From a virus: a stretch of DNA of 64,000 bases. Made by a program: the position numbers and the translations under genes. The stretch spans positions 25,021 through 89,020 of IMG/VR virus record IMGVR_UViG_3300032931_000905, one strand, 5' to 3'. The notes under the pieces were generated by a model. That model had not been told where the DNA came from. It searched no databases and saw only the letters and a list, made by a program, of their open reading frames with translations. Positions 1 through 9,341 of this stretch are shown here, piece by piece (within the stretch, counting starts at the first letter, position 1; each line of letters begins with the position of its first letter).

Positions 1-40
1 GATCAATGTCCTGGAAAATTGGTGCCGTCTTAGTAGCCAT
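1..40 (-). CDS. 25: Baseplate wedge gp25-like protein, 5' end only
   Basis: Only the first 13 codons (MATKTAPIFQDID) are inside the window; the gene runs off the left edge. An AAGG ribosome site lies just upstream and a late-type CATAAATA box precedes it. The short N-terminus resembles the start of T4 gp25 family proteins, which also have a SDID or QDID motif near residue 10, and the baseplate neighbours support this. The identity is inferred mostly from context. Confidence 0.5.
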   Translation of the reverse strand, partial: MATKTAPIFQDID

Positions 41-50
41 AATACCTTGT

Positions 51-58
51 ATTTATGT
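51..58 (-). promoter_or_regulatory. Candidate late promoter box CATAAATA
   Basis: One mismatch from the T4 late consensus TATAAATA, 11 bases before the start codon of the truncated gp25-like gene. It lies in the only gap between that gene and its upstream neighbour. Confidence 0.4.
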
Positions 59-885
59 TAGAAGCCCAGAGTCTTACCGACACCGGCACCAAATTCTTGG
101 ATCTTAGGAAAGCCTGGTTTATTCAAGATATCCAGGATGCCTTTCCCCTGGGAGGTACGGTTTGACACGGTTTCGAACACAAATTTGGCACAAGGATCTT
201 GGCTCAAGGCATCGATCATCAGCGCCAGGGCAGCCTGCTTGATCTGGGCCACACATTGCTGCATAAAGGTGGAATCGGCCGAGAAGATTCCTTTGGCAAT
301 ATTGGTCATGTTGGAGAGGGATTGGGCCACTTCGGTGATCGACGCCACCCCATTGATAATCCGATTGCTCACATCCCCTATCGCATTCGTTTTGGAGCCG
401 ATGGCATCCTGACTGAAGATACCCGTCATGCCCCCAATGACTGACAAGCAACCTGAGGCGCCATCCAGTAAGGTCGTATAATCATTCATCTTTTTTCCAA
501 TAGACAAGACCGTTTCGATTCCAGGGAGATGAATGCCCTGACCCTCAGCAATACCAGAGAGTCGATTGGTGTGACTCAGTAAGGTACTCAAGGAGGCGCG
601 AACGTCCGAGAAGGTGCCACTGTTCAACAATTGGGTCGCATCGGTCGTGGTAATCAGCGGATTGGTGACCCCGGCTTGAATGGCTTGTAACTGGGCCTGA
701 ATGTTATTGACCGCTTGATTGGCCCCACCAATGGACGCGGTCATGGGGTTCTGGAACATGGTCGAACGATCTGCGATACCAGAGATCATGGCTTGGGCGC
801 GTTCTCCCATTGGAGGAAGTGTGGCCGCTTTGATTTCAGCCAAACCAGGAATTGAGGGAATGCTAACGGGTATACCAAACGACAT
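58..885 (-). CDS. Putative baseplate-associated structural protein, 275 aa
   Basis: I do not recognise the family. The protein is rich in Ala, Gly, Ser and Thr, has no clear transmembrane segment and has long amphipathic stretches (about residues 55-130 and 165-225) that could be helical. It sits between the PAAR tip protein and the gp25-like gene in a continuous late structural operon, so a baseplate or tail-associated role is the likely one. Its stop is 18 bases before the next start. Function is inferred from position only. Confidence 0.55.
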   Translation of the reverse strand: MSFGIPVSIPSIPGLAEIKAATLPPMGERAQAMISGIADRSTMFQNPMTASIGGANQAVNNIQAQLQAIQAGVTNPLITTTDATQLLNSGTFSDVRASLSTLLSHTNRLSGIAEGQGIHLPGIETVLSIGKKMNDYTTLLDGASGCLSVIGGMTGIFSQDAIGSKTNAIGDVSNRIINGVASITEVAQSLSNMTNIAKGIFSADSTFMQQCVAQIKQAALALMIDALSQDPCAKFVFETVSNRTSQGKGILDILNKPGFPKIQEFGAGVGKTLGF

Positions 886-887
886 GA

Positions 888-1184
888 TTATCCTCCACAG
901 ATGACATCGGGACTACTGGTGAGTACGCGAGACTCACAATCAAGAAAATCGCCTTCACGCATCAGACCCAGGCCATTACACAGCACGGTAGATGATCCGA
1001 TCAGACCACTGGCCCCATGAAAGTCAAACGGCAGCACCGTGCGTACATGGATCTGCCAGGGATCGCCGACTCGGACGACCGAGACCCCGTTGCACAGCAC
1101 ATCAGGGCTCCCGACTACGGGCGAACGAGGTGCGAAGAAATCGTGTCCCGTACATAAATCAGTAATGCGACAGAGACCAGGCAT
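888..1184 (-). CDS. PAAR-like spike tip protein
   Basis: 98 residues with the repeated Pro/Gly/Cys-rich pattern of PAAR proteins: MPGLCRITDLCTGHD at the start, then VVGSPDVLCNG, IGSSTVLCNG and SSPDVICGG. PAAR proteins form the sharp, metal-binding cone that caps the gp5/VgrG spike; in T4 this is gp5.4. It lies directly after the gp5-like gene with a 12-base gap, as expected for a spike and its tip. His and Cys residues at both ends could bind the metal ion. Confidence 0.85.
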   Translation of the reverse strand: MPGLCRITDLCTGHDFFAPRSPVVGSPDVLCNGVSVVRVGDPWQIHVRTVLPFDFHGASGLIGSSTVLCNGLGLMREGDFLDCESRVLTSSPDVICGG

Positions 1185-1196
1185 ACCGTCCTCGCG

Positions 1197-3062
1197 TTAG
1201 ACCAGGGTCGTGGAATAGATCGTGACCACTGGTTTCTCAAGTCCGATATGATAGCGTCGGTCTCGATCATCCAGTCCGTTTCGTTTACCATTCACATACT
1301 CGGTGACATTGATAATATTGCCATAGTCGCCTTTATAGCCTCCGTGATAGACACGGAAATACCAGATGACGAGTTTGGCCGCAATGGCCGCTTGTGACGC
1401 GGCATCAGGATTATTGACCAGATCCAGCCCCACGGCCTTCGAGGCCGCGACATAATTCGCCTTCCCGGTCAATTGGATGAATCCTCTCCCTCGATATTTA
1501 TACCCATCACCCACCGTTTCGTCTTTACTATTGCCCACTTTTCCGGCATAGACACGATTCAGAATGAGATCAGGTTGGCCAAGAAACTTACTGGTATCAT
1601 AGGGAGAATTCGGATCGTCTTTAAAGTAACTCGGCCAAGCACGTAACAGCCCCGTTTTGGAATAGTTGTCATTTTCGACCAGCTTGGTAAAGTTCTGAGA
1701 TTCATGGGCGCACTGTCCCCAAATCATCGCCCGTTGGGTGGCATCCTGGATGCCTGCGGCGTTCAAGGCCTTGACCATGATATCCGCACCTTCCAGAGTG
1801 GTCAGCACCTTCTGAGGTGTGGTATCAGGTGGCGGAGGGAGATTGGTGGGGGCCACCGCTTCGGGGCCTATGGCGGTGGGATCGGCATCGGTGAGCCGTG
1901 CCCCGACCCGTTCCTTGAGTGCCACATTGCCTGCTTCATTGGGGTCTGACGGAGGCGGTGTGGTCGTCTTGGCCGCCTCTTCAACCGCGGCCGCGCGTTC
2001 CCGTTCGCTCGGAGGTGTGAGTGTCGCGGCTGTGGACTTGATAATCGGCGCCTCAGGCGGCCCTAATGGAAACGGGATGCCAGGATTCAATGTCAACGGA
2101 GACCCCTGGATGGCCATGATTCCGGCTGACCACAGGGTCATTTCAGATCCACTCTGCATTCGGATTGGACCTGTGGATTTGAGGGAAGTCTGTCCGGCCA
2201 CCTGAAGATTATAGTTGCCCAGGACATGCACATTCAAATCTTTTTTCACGGTCAGTTGATAGTCTCCAAACACACAGATATTATGATTGACCAATGAAAT
2301 TTCGATGCGAGGACCATGGACCCGTGACACTTTTGTCCCATCGGGATGAATTTCGTCAGAGGTGCCGGATCTGTGGTAAATATGTACCCGTTCGGCCCCT
2401 GGGGTATCATCCAGTTCAATGACATGCCCCGACTCCGTTTCGGTCACATGATTATACGGATAGACCGCCGCATAGGGACTTGTGGGTTCCGAGAAGGTGC
2501 CACCTTTGACGGTGGGAATAGAGGCAATGGTGGTATCTTTCTTCTGTTGGATCAGGGTCTCGGTAATCTTGTCGTTCCGTCCCAGACGAGAGAGATTCGG
2601 TTCGCCTAGGGTCAAGGGATAGGGTGAGGCGGTATCGGCTTCGGTAATTGTGATCGGATCACCTGTGGTCTTTTGATCCAACGACTTTGGGGGACGCGGC
2701 GCGGCTTGAAGCTGTGCGGTGGTGCGCGGATCAGAAAATCCTGTACCAGCGGGAATGCGTGAGCCAGGGACACCCGGTATCAGACCCATGATGCACGGCT
2801 TCTGGCAATAGGGCCCATCCAGATAGAATCCGACCACAAAGTGACCTTCATGGACATTCAAGACATCAGGACCTGAGAGCGGCGACATGGTCAAGGCCCA
2901 GGGGAGTGCCTCTGTGGGAATCATGGTTTTATCGTCGGTATGATCGCCGATGACCCTGACCCGCACACGATTCCGTTTTTCTGGGTCCTGTCGATCTTCG
3001 ACCACACCAATAAACCACTTGAATCCTGACAGACCGAGTTGTCCTGCCTCAATGTCACGCAT
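1197..3062 (-). CDS. 5: Baseplate spike gp5 with C-terminal GH19-type lysozyme/chitinase domain
   Basis: 621 residues. The N-terminus (about 10-110) is the gp5/VgrG OB fold (WFIGVVEDRQDPEKRNRVRV). Residues about 200-330 resemble the repetitive beta-helix needle. After a Pro-rich linker, residues about 425-615 match GH19-type glycan hydrolases: WGQCAHESQNF with the likely catalytic Glu, NRVYAGKVGN, and YRGRGFIQLTGKANY. T4 gp5 carries its lysozyme between the OB fold and the needle; here a GH19-type domain is at the far C-terminus. It should act in the periplasm, cutting peptidoglycan during tail penetration. Confidence 0.88.
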   Translation of the reverse strand: MRDIEAGQLGLSGFKWFIGVVEDRQDPEKRNRVRVRVIGDHTDDKTMIPTEALPWALTMSPLSGPDVLNVHEGHFVVGFYLDGPYCQKPCIMGLIPGVPGSRIPAGTGFSDPRTTAQLQAAPRPPKSLDQKTTGDPITITEADTASPYPLTLGEPNLSRLGRNDKITETLIQQKKDTTIASIPTVKGGTFSEPTSPYAAVYPYNHVTETESGHVIELDDTPGAERVHIYHRSGTSDEIHPDGTKVSRVHGPRIEISLVNHNICVFGDYQLTVKKDLNVHVLGNYNLQVAGQTSLKSTGPIRMQSGSEMTLWSAGIMAIQGSPLTLNPGIPFPLGPPEAPIIKSTAATLTPPSERERAAAVEEAAKTTTPPPSDPNEAGNVALKERVGARLTDADPTAIGPEAVAPTNLPPPPDTTPQKVLTTLEGADIMVKALNAAGIQDATQRAMIWGQCAHESQNFTKLVENDNYSKTGLLRAWPSYFKDDPNSPYDTSKFLGQPDLILNRVYAGKVGNSKDETVGDGYKYRGRGFIQLTGKANYVAASKAVGLDLVNNPDAASQAAIAAKLVIWYFRVYHGGYKGDYGNIINVTEYVNGKRNGLDDRDRRYHIGLEKPVVTIYSTTLV

Positions 3063-3064
3063 GA

Positions 3065-4360
3065 TTATTCTTTTCCTAATTGTTGGACTTGTTGATCCGG
3101 TGCCGGGAGGACGGTCATCCGTGATTCCTTCATGAGTTCGCAGAGACAGACATATTTTTCACGATCTATCTTATGTTGAATCGAGGTGAGCATATACTTA
3201 CCGGAATAGGTCTCATCCAGGATTTTCTCGGCATCGGTATTCAGTATGGCGGCCGGATAATGGAGGGTCACCACGGCACCCACGGTCAGGGTCAGATTCC
3301 CAGGAAGGACCACACGGACTCTATGATTATGTAGCCCCGCCAAATACATCCGGCGTTGAAGGAGGTTCCGATGGATTTCTGTTCCGGCCGGCATGATCCG
3401 ATAGAACGATCCCGGCATCTCTTGGGGCGCCAGATCAAAACGATTCTTGAGGCGTTGGAATGGGGTATAGGTGTTCCCTCTCCCGGTCGCAGGAAATTGT
3501 TGATCCACACTCAGACTCACATCCGATTGGGATTGGGTATCCAGGTCCACGACGGTCATGTGACTGGCATAGGCCCCCAGAGCAATGAGTTGGAATTCAT
3601 CACACCCATGAGGCTGTTCGTATTGCATCACATTGTCGAGTTGTTTCTTGGGATCATTGGAGGTCGTCGGTGTGCGCTGTCGACCAAGATTCCGAGGTCC
3701 CATATTGATATCCAGGATCGACTCGGCCCGGAATAGCGTTTCCACGGCCTTGAAGTGATACCCCAATCGGTTTTCATAGAAGAGAAACGAGGCCGAGAGG
3801 ACCGCGTTAGAAATGGCAATTTCAGCAAACCAATTCAAGGTTTGAAACGGTTTCCATGTGGCGACAATCAACGAGGTCGGAAAATCCGTCGGTTCCACAG
3901 AGAGACGCGCCTGAGGAATCAGGAGTTCCTTCAGACAGATATCCTCCACCATGCTCGATACCGGGCGAATGACATAGGCCTTGGACAGACGCAGTTGTTC
4001 ATTGAGCAGAGCTTCCTCTGAGGTAAAATAGAGGATATAGCTTTCATTGGTGCCCGTTTCATAGATACGATCTCCGAGTTTATAGACTCGAAATGTTTTC
4101 TTGAAGACCACATCCTGGGTGGACTTCTCGAAGGAGATCATCAGATATTCCGATCCCAGGATGGGCACTTCGTTGATGAGATTGTGGGAATCATTAATCA
4201 GAATCGAACCCGATAGGGTGTTGCCGAACAGGTCCTCATAGATGGAAATTTCTTTCCAGATACCTGTGATATCGACCACACGACCTGAGGACGAGATCAG
4301 ATAGAGTTGCGTGATTTGATAGGCCCCAGGGCGGCTGAGACCAATAGGATTGAGGGCCAT
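3065..4360 (-). CDS. 27: Baseplate hub protein, gp27-like
   Basis: 431 residues without membrane segments. Identity rests on position, immediately upstream of the gp5 spike gene with a 2-base gap, plus size and composition fitting T4 gp27 (391 aa), the hub ring that connects the spike to the tail tube. The central part (about 190-340) is less conserved-looking. A more distant hub protein of the same fold is possible. Confidence 0.65.
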   Translation of the reverse strand: MALNPIGLSRPGAYQITQLYLISSSGRVVDITGIWKEISIYEDLFGNTLSGSILINDSHNLINEVPILGSEYLMISFEKSTQDVVFKKTFRVYKLGDRIYETGTNESYILYFTSEEALLNEQLRLSKAYVIRPVSSMVEDICLKELLIPQARLSVEPTDFPTSLIVATWKPFQTLNWFAEIAISNAVLSASFLFYENRLGYHFKAVETLFRAESILDINMGPRNLGRQRTPTTSNDPKKQLDNVMQYEQPHGCDEFQLIALGAYASHMTVVDLDTQSQSDVSLSVDQQFPATGRGNTYTPFQRLKNRFDLAPQEMPGSFYRIMPAGTEIHRNLLQRRMYLAGLHNHRVRVVLPGNLTLTVGAVVTLHYPAAILNTDAEKILDETYSGKYMLTSIQHKIDREKYVCLCELMKESRMTVLPAPDQQVQQLGKE

Positions 4361-4366
4361 ACTCGT

Positions 4367-6286
4367 TTAGTTTCCTGTCAATCGTGCGAGTTGTGCTCGG
4401 GCTTGGAGGAGATAATCCTTCTTGAGTAATTTGATGTGTCGCTTTTTGTCGTTCTTGAGGACTTCGACATCATAGGCACTCAGGCTTCCGGTCGTCACCG
4501 TCGTGGTCACCGTGGTGTGATCGGGGAACGAATAGACTCGCCCATTCACTTCGGTGGCTTGTGGGACCAGCGCATTGCTCTGGGTGGGCTGTTGATAGAC
4601 ACTATTCGCCAGAATCCCTGCCATCGTGACATTCGTAAGATGATATTGCAGCGTGGTCGCGCCGCCGACCCCATGGCGCAGGCCAAACCCACAGGTGGTG
4701 CCACTCAGCGGGGTAGGATCAACATAGGACGCTTCCAGGATGCCGTTGCGATAATACGAAATCGCCGAGCCTTGTGCGACCACACCGAGTTGTGTACCGG
4801 GGGACAGCGAACCGAATGGGCTACTATTGCCTGAAAAGACATACACATTACCGCCGGCCGTCGTATTGGCATTGACCGAACGCTGTAGCGAAAATGAACC
4901 GTTTGAGGTGATCTGATAATCATAGCCGGTCCAGTGATTCCCGACATTATCGGCCGTGCCTCTCACGGCGACCTGGATATAGGCAGGATTGGCCGTAATC
5001 ATGGCACCCACGGTCACGGTGATGCTGTGATCGCCGGTACTCGGCTGTGGGACATTGGCGGTGACAAACCCATAGGAACCGCCGGAATGGATGGTGACCA
5101 ATGGCGTGCTACCAGATCCCGACACAAAGATTCCAGACGGGGCGGCATCGAGGATATGGGAGTTGTCATTCCAGTAGCGATAATCGGTCGAGGGTGATTG
5201 CGTCTTTTGATGGTCTTCGGGGTTCTGCCCGATCATGCCTCGCTGGAAATCTTCTTGTCTTCCCAGGCTGCCATCAGGTCCGACCGTCAGAGTCGTGATC
5301 GAGGTTTTCGTTTGGAGTCCGATCATCCCTTTGGTCCCGGTGATCATGCTAGAGCTATCGACGGCATGGATCATCAGATTGCCATTCAGATGGAGGGTCA
5401 CCAAGTTCCCATAGGCGGCGACTCGGTATTGCATGTTATTCGCTATCGCCACGGTGGCATTGGCCGCGAAATCGTATTTCGTCAGGACGGTCTTGCCTGT
5501 CTGGGCAATCCAATCAAATTCTTCATATTTGTAGAGGACCACATTGGCGCCGTTGCAGGAGATATCCGCGAAATATCCCGACAGTTTATCATGGGTAATG
5601 CCTGTTCGCACCCCCAAGGTAATGAGACCTGTGGCATTGGCCGTAGGACCGATTGTGGCATCAATATATTGATTCGCCGGCATGTCGTGTGTCAGTAAGG
5701 CCGCTCCAGATCCCGTGGTGGATAACGCATTATTCGCAATCACGAATCCCGCAATAGGATCAGTCAGATTGACATTATGACCTGGTAAGATTTGATAATC
5801 CGCACCCAGGGTCGTTCTGGTAAAGGTATCGATATAGGGCACGACCTGAAGGCCCCGTGACTCAAACGCCGTTTGATCGATCACGGTCAAGGCGGAGGCC
5901 ACTTCGGTGTTGGAATTGACGCTATTCAATTGCAGGAGATACAGGCCCGATTGTTGTTGAGCATTGGCCACGCTGCCGTATTTGTTGAGGATCATGGCTT
6001 TGAAATCTTGATAATTCAGTGGCCAATCCAGGACGGGATCGGTGATATTGTTTACCAAGGTGACCAGCCAAAAATACCGAGAATCGCCATAGTACTTATG
6101 GGCAATACTTTCTGGTGTGTCTGATTCCTTGATCTGATAGGGATAGAAGCTTGATGCATTCTGGAGCAACAGTTCCGTAAAGGCCACACGGCGAAAGATG
6201 TTGGTGACCACATCATCCGCACTGGTGGCCGTGGAATCGAGCGTATAGGTCATCAGAGGAAAGTCACCAAAATAAGTAGACGCCAT
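4367..6286 (-). CDS. 53: Baseplate wedge gp53 with large lectin-like insertion
   Basis: 639 residues against about 200 for T4 gp53. Residues 1-110 carry the gp53 signature, including YQIKESDTPESIAHKYYGD (LysM-like), YFWLVTLVNNI and DPVLDWPLN. The C-terminal 45 residues (SAYDVEVLKNDKKRHIKLL) also look like gp53. Between them are about 400 residues rich in Thr, Gly, Asn and Val with two similar halves (about 165-330 and 370-560) that resemble concanavalin/LamG-type jelly rolls, for example MIGLQTKTSITTLTVGPDG. The insertion is unusual and could bind surface glycans. The gene lies between gp48 and gp27. Confidence 0.82.
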   Translation of the reverse strand: MASTYFGDFPLMTYTLDSTATSADDVVTNIFRRVAFTELLLQNASSFYPYQIKESDTPESIAHKYYGDSRYFWLVTLVNNITDPVLDWPLNYQDFKAMILNKYGSVANAQQQSGLYLLQLNSVNSNTEVASALTVIDQTAFESRGLQVVPYIDTFTRTTLGADYQILPGHNVNLTDPIAGFVIANNALSTTGSGAALLTHDMPANQYIDATIGPTANATGLITLGVRTGITHDKLSGYFADISCNGANVVLYKYEEFDWIAQTGKTVLTKYDFAANATVAIANNMQYRVAAYGNLVTLHLNGNLMIHAVDSSSMITGTKGMIGLQTKTSITTLTVGPDGSLGRQEDFQRGMIGQNPEDHQKTQSPSTDYRYWNDNSHILDAAPSGIFVSGSGSTPLVTIHSGGSYGFVTANVPQPSTGDHSITVTVGAMITANPAYIQVAVRGTADNVGNHWTGYDYQITSNGSFSLQRSVNANTTAGGNVYVFSGNSSPFGSLSPGTQLGVVAQGSAISYYRNGILEASYVDPTPLSGTTCGFGLRHGVGGATTLQYHLTNVTMAGILANSVYQQPTQSNALVPQATEVNGRVYSFPDHTTVTTTVTTGSLSAYDVEVLKNDKKRHIKLLKKDYLLQARAQLARLTGN

Positions 6287-6289
6287 GAC

Positions 6290-7480
6290 TTAGTAGCCTT
6301 TCAACACCAAATCTTTGGTGATGTATTCTGTTTCGGTAAATTCGAGCCGCATCCGAATGTTGACGGGCATGCCTTCTCGGATATTGCCTGGTTCTTGATA
6401 GGCAGCAAATCCATTGGGGGCATAATCAAGATCGATGTTTCTGAGGACACAGGTCGAAATTTTTCCCAGTGTGCTAATGGAAAATTCAATGTCGATATCT
6501 CCTGGTGGGATCATCAGAAATCCCAGTCCACCTTGATCGGGTACTTCAGGGGCCGCGAAAAACTTGAAGGCCCGAATGATGCGCTGCACGGCGACCCCTT
6601 CGTCATAGGAGCGAGGCGCAAAATTGAATTCCAGTGTAAAGGTCCGTAAATCAGGAGAGGTATACAAGACTTCGATCATGGGATTGACGGCAAACCCTAA
6701 TTTTGAGAGGACCAGGCCGTCGGGCAGCCCTGTGGCCGCGTCCAGAAACTTCGCTCCTGCGGTTTTGGCGGCCGTAATGGCCCCCGCCAGTGCACCTGAT
6801 CCTGTGCCTGTGGCCACACCTTCGGCGAGTTGGACGCCTGGGGCCAGGGCCTGGACTCGACCGGAATCAGACAGATGGGGATCACGCCATTGTTGAGCAA
6901 AGTTCCATTGCAGGGTATCGGGCATATACAGTCGGATAGAATGTGAGGTCCGCACCGTTTCCCGCGACAAGTCGATGGACGCATATTGCCCTTTGACATC
7001 AGAGCTAATGGGTTGGGCCGATCCGGTCCCGCGACTATTGACTTCCCGCGCAGTCAGTCCTGCCACACCAGCGGAGACGGAGAAGCTCTTTTTTCCGGTC
7101 GTACTCAGGCTCTCATTGAGATTCACGCCTTTATAGGCTTTATTGAAGCGGGAGGCCGTGGTGGCCACATTGAAATAAAATGTCATGTAATGGGGATAGC
7201 GGCTTCCTAATCCCGCAGCGGGATATTGGATCTGATCGAAGTCGAAAAATGATTGTTCGAGCGCCGATAATGGCTCCTGTTTCTGACTCTCTTTGTAATA
7301 TTCGGCTGTGGTATTGACGGCCGTGATAGGTTTCTTTGAGATATCAAAGGCGCCGGTGATCGCCGGGGCGCCAAATGCACCAGGGGCAGGATTGGGCGAA
7401 CTGACGAGACCTGTGCTGATCGGCGCAAAGGACTGTCGGCCAGCGGAAAAGAGTCCTTCGGTACCGGTGAACTCAGCCAT
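6290..7480 (-). CDS. 48: Baseplate tail-tube cap gp48-like
   Basis: 396 residues. The C-terminal half has the tube-fold pattern of T4 gp48: NPMIEVLYTSPDLRTFTLEF, FAPRSYDEG, VQRIIRAFKFF. Gp48 sits on the baseplate and starts tail-tube polymerisation with gp54. Ribosome site AAGGAG is 7 bases from the ATG, and a perfect TATAAATA late box lies about 30 bases upstream. First gene of the minus-strand baseplate operon. Confidence 0.8.
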   Translation of the reverse strand: MAEFTGTEGLFSAGRQSFAPISTGLVSSPNPAPGAFGAPAITGAFDISKKPITAVNTTAEYYKESQKQEPLSALEQSFFDFDQIQYPAAGLGSRYPHYMTFYFNVATTASRFNKAYKGVNLNESLSTTGKKSFSVSAGVAGLTAREVNSRGTGSAQPISSDVKGQYASIDLSRETVRTSHSIRLYMPDTLQWNFAQQWRDPHLSDSGRVQALAPGVQLAEGVATGTGSGALAGAITAAKTAGAKFLDAATGLPDGLVLSKLGFAVNPMIEVLYTSPDLRTFTLEFNFAPRSYDEGVAVQRIIRAFKFFAAPEVPDQGGLGFLMIPPGDIDIEFSISTLGKISTCVLRNIDLDYAPNGFAAYQEPGNIREGMPVNIRMRLEFTETEYITKDLVLKGY

Positions 7481-7485
7481 AAATA
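7478..7485 (+). promoter_or_regulatory. Candidate late promoter box CATAAATA (plus)
   Basis: Late-type box overlapping the start of the gp48 gene on the other strand and about 50 bases upstream of the gp4 gene. Together with the minus-strand box at 7511 it makes a compact divergent late promoter region. Confidence 0.45.
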
Positions 7486-7510
7486 CTCCTTGTGAAAGTC
7501 AGACTGTTGT

Positions 7511-7518
7511 TATTTATA
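7511..7518 (-). promoter_or_regulatory. T4-type late promoter box TATAAATA
   Basis: Perfect T4 late consensus, 31 bases upstream of the gp48 start codon and at the head of the whole minus-strand baseplate operon. The genome also encodes gp33 and DsbA homologues, which act at such promoters. Confidence 0.7.
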
Positions 7519-7534
7519 TCGGAATCCCTGTGCC

Positions 7535-7981
7535 ATGAAATATTATCAAGGTCGCTATACCCCCATTCATCCCGAAAAGTATCAAGGCGAGATCGGGAAC
7601 ATCTGCTATCGCTCGTCCTGGGAAAAACGGGTGATGCTCTGGCTCGATCAACACCCTTCGGTGCTCTGGTGGGGATCGGAATCCTTCCCGATACCGTATA
7701 TGAGTCCCGTGGATAAACGGCCACATCGGTACTTCCCTGATTTTGTGGTGCATATGAGGAAAAAGGATACCAGCGAACAAACATTTATCTGGGAGATTAA
7801 GCCGCACCGAGAGACCATGCTGAGACCGGCCCCTCAACGGTCCTCACGACGATTTCTTCAAGAGGCGGCCACCTACAGCATAAATAGGGCGAAGTGGGAT
7901 GCCTGTGACGCATTTTGTCTGGCCAAGGGATGGACATTTATGGTCATCACCGAAAAGAATATTCCAGGACTGAAGACCTAA
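7535..7981 (+). CDS. 4: Head completion nuclease gp4
   Basis: 148 residues, matching the T4 gp4 family (TnsA-like nuclease fold). Diagnostic segments are GNICYRSSWEKRVMLWLD, FPDFVV and the WEIKP motif, which supply the acidic and Lys residues of a PD-(D/E)XK-type site. Gp4 acts in late head maturation before tail joining. First gene of the plus-strand cluster, followed one base later by the next gene. Confidence 0.88.
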   Translation: MKYYQGRYTPIHPEKYQGEIGNICYRSSWEKRVMLWLDQHPSVLWWGSESFPIPYMSPVDKRPHRYFPDFVVHMRKKDTSEQTFIWEIKPHRETMLRPAPQRSSRRFLQEAATYSINRAKWDACDAFCLAKGWTFMVITEKNIPGLKT

Positions 7982-7982
7982 T

Positions 7983-8579
7983 ATGCCTTCGATACTTCAA
8001 CGAATTCAACAACAATCAGTGGATGCCGGCATGGTCCAACGGACGGATGCCGCCCGGAAATGGCTCCTATCCTTGATTCCGTCCCTCAAGGTGACCTCTA
8101 TGACCTTGATGCAGGATCGTCAGTCCCAGAAGTCCCGCATTTTTGTGGGTCGCATGTATTTTTTCCGGTATGATGCCCTGGGCAAGGATGAATTGCCCTA
8201 TTTTGATCGGTTCCCGTTGGTGATTCCTATCGATCAGTATCACGATGGATTCCTGGCGCTGAATCTCCATTATTTGCCTGTCAAGACGAGAATGATCCTC
8301 ATGAATAAACTCAGTGTCTTGCTCACGACCCCTGGGCGCTATGACGAGCGGACCCGACTCCGCATTTCCTATCGGGTGCTTCAGAGTCATGGTCGGATCT
8401 ATGAGCATACCCCAGCCGTGAAACGCTATCTCTATTCTCAGATCAAATCTCGCTTTTTAGAAGTGCCTGCGCCCCAGTGGGATATCGCCGCCTTGCTCCC
8501 CACGGCGTCATTCCGCGGTGCCACGGTGTCAGAAGTCTATGCCGATTCACGGCAGATCATTCAGAAGAGGAAGACCTAA
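7983..8579 (+). CDS. Conserved T4-type late protein, possibly gp2-like
   Basis: 198 residues. The middle holds a strongly patterned stretch (MYFFRYDALGKDELPYFDRF, FPLVIPIDQYHDGFLALNLHYL) that I associate with T4-type phage virion proteins. In T4, gene 2 (DNA end protector) neighbours gene 4, so gp2 is one possibility, but I cannot confirm it from sequence alone. C-terminus is basic (QIIQKRKT). Confidence 0.5.
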   Translation: MPSILQRIQQQSVDAGMVQRTDAARKWLLSLIPSLKVTSMTLMQDRQSQKSRIFVGRMYFFRYDALGKDELPYFDRFPLVIPIDQYHDGFLALNLHYLPVKTRMILMNKLSVLLTTPGRYDERTRLRISYRVLQSHGRIYEHTPAVKRYLYSQIKSRFLEVPAPQWDIAALLPTASFRGATVSEVYADSRQIIQKRKT

Positions 8580-8580
8580 C

Positions 8581-9321
8581 ATGGCCGGACGTATCGATGA
8601 ATTTTGGTCCCAGATGAAAGATGACGGCATCGCTAAGAATTCCCATTCGGATGTGCGGATCGATCTGCCTCCCTCACTGAGCGGTCTGGGTTGGGGCGGG
8701 ATCGAACAGACCATGAAGTTGCGGTGTGAGTCTGGAGAATTACCGGGTCGTCAAATCGTCTCTAGTGATATCAAAATCTATGGACCCATCTATCGGACGC
8801 CCTATCAATCCGTCTATACCGAACTGAATCTGACCTTTATCGAAACGGCCGATCTTCAAATTCGTCGATTCATGGAAGCCTGGATGGATACCATCTTTGA
8901 TTCTAGCTCGAATGTCCTGGCCTATCAAAACACCTTCCAGGTGTCGATGACGATTACCCAATATCAGGTGGATGCTCGGCCGGGTCAACCCGTCGATGAA
9001 CGAAGTGAATTTTTCCCCGAATTCGGTCCCAATGTATTTGGAGGCAGGCAAGTGGCCACGCCGGCCGCCGCGGGATCATCCCTGGAACCGTCCTTGTTGA
9101 TGTTCATCAAGAATGCGTATCCTGTCAATATCAATCAGATGGCCACCTCATGGGCCGATGACTCCCCTCATCGGGTCCAGGTCGCCTTCTTCTATGAATG
9201 GTATACGATGTCGGCGCCGAATCCGCGTTCGACCAGTGGCGCCAATTCAGGGCTCAAGGAATCTCCGCGTACTATTACGATACCGGGCGGGACGAATGAT
9301 CCGATCCTGGCGAATTTCTAA
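8581..9321 (+). CDS. 54: Baseplate tail-tube initiator gp54-like (tube fold)
   Basis: 246 residues beginning MAGRIDEFWSQ after a GAGGAAG site; longer upstream extensions have no ribosome site. The segment LRCESGELPGRQ, IYGPIYRTPY and FMEAWMDTIFD is the tube-protein pattern shared by gp54 and the gp19 tail tube. Length and position next to gp26/gp51 favour gp54, but a gp19-type assignment cannot be excluded. Confidence 0.7.
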   Translation: MAGRIDEFWSQMKDDGIAKNSHSDVRIDLPPSLSGLGWGGIEQTMKLRCESGELPGRQIVSSDIKIYGPIYRTPYQSVYTELNLTFIETADLQIRRFMEAWMDTIFDSSSNVLAYQNTFQVSMTITQYQVDARPGQPVDERSEFFPEFGPNVFGGRQVATPAAAGSSLEPSLLMFIKNAYPVNINQMATSWADDSPHRVQVAFFYEWYTMSAPNPRSTSGANSGLKESPRTITIPGGTNDPILANF

Positions 9322-9341
9322 TCTATCACATGATGAGGTGA

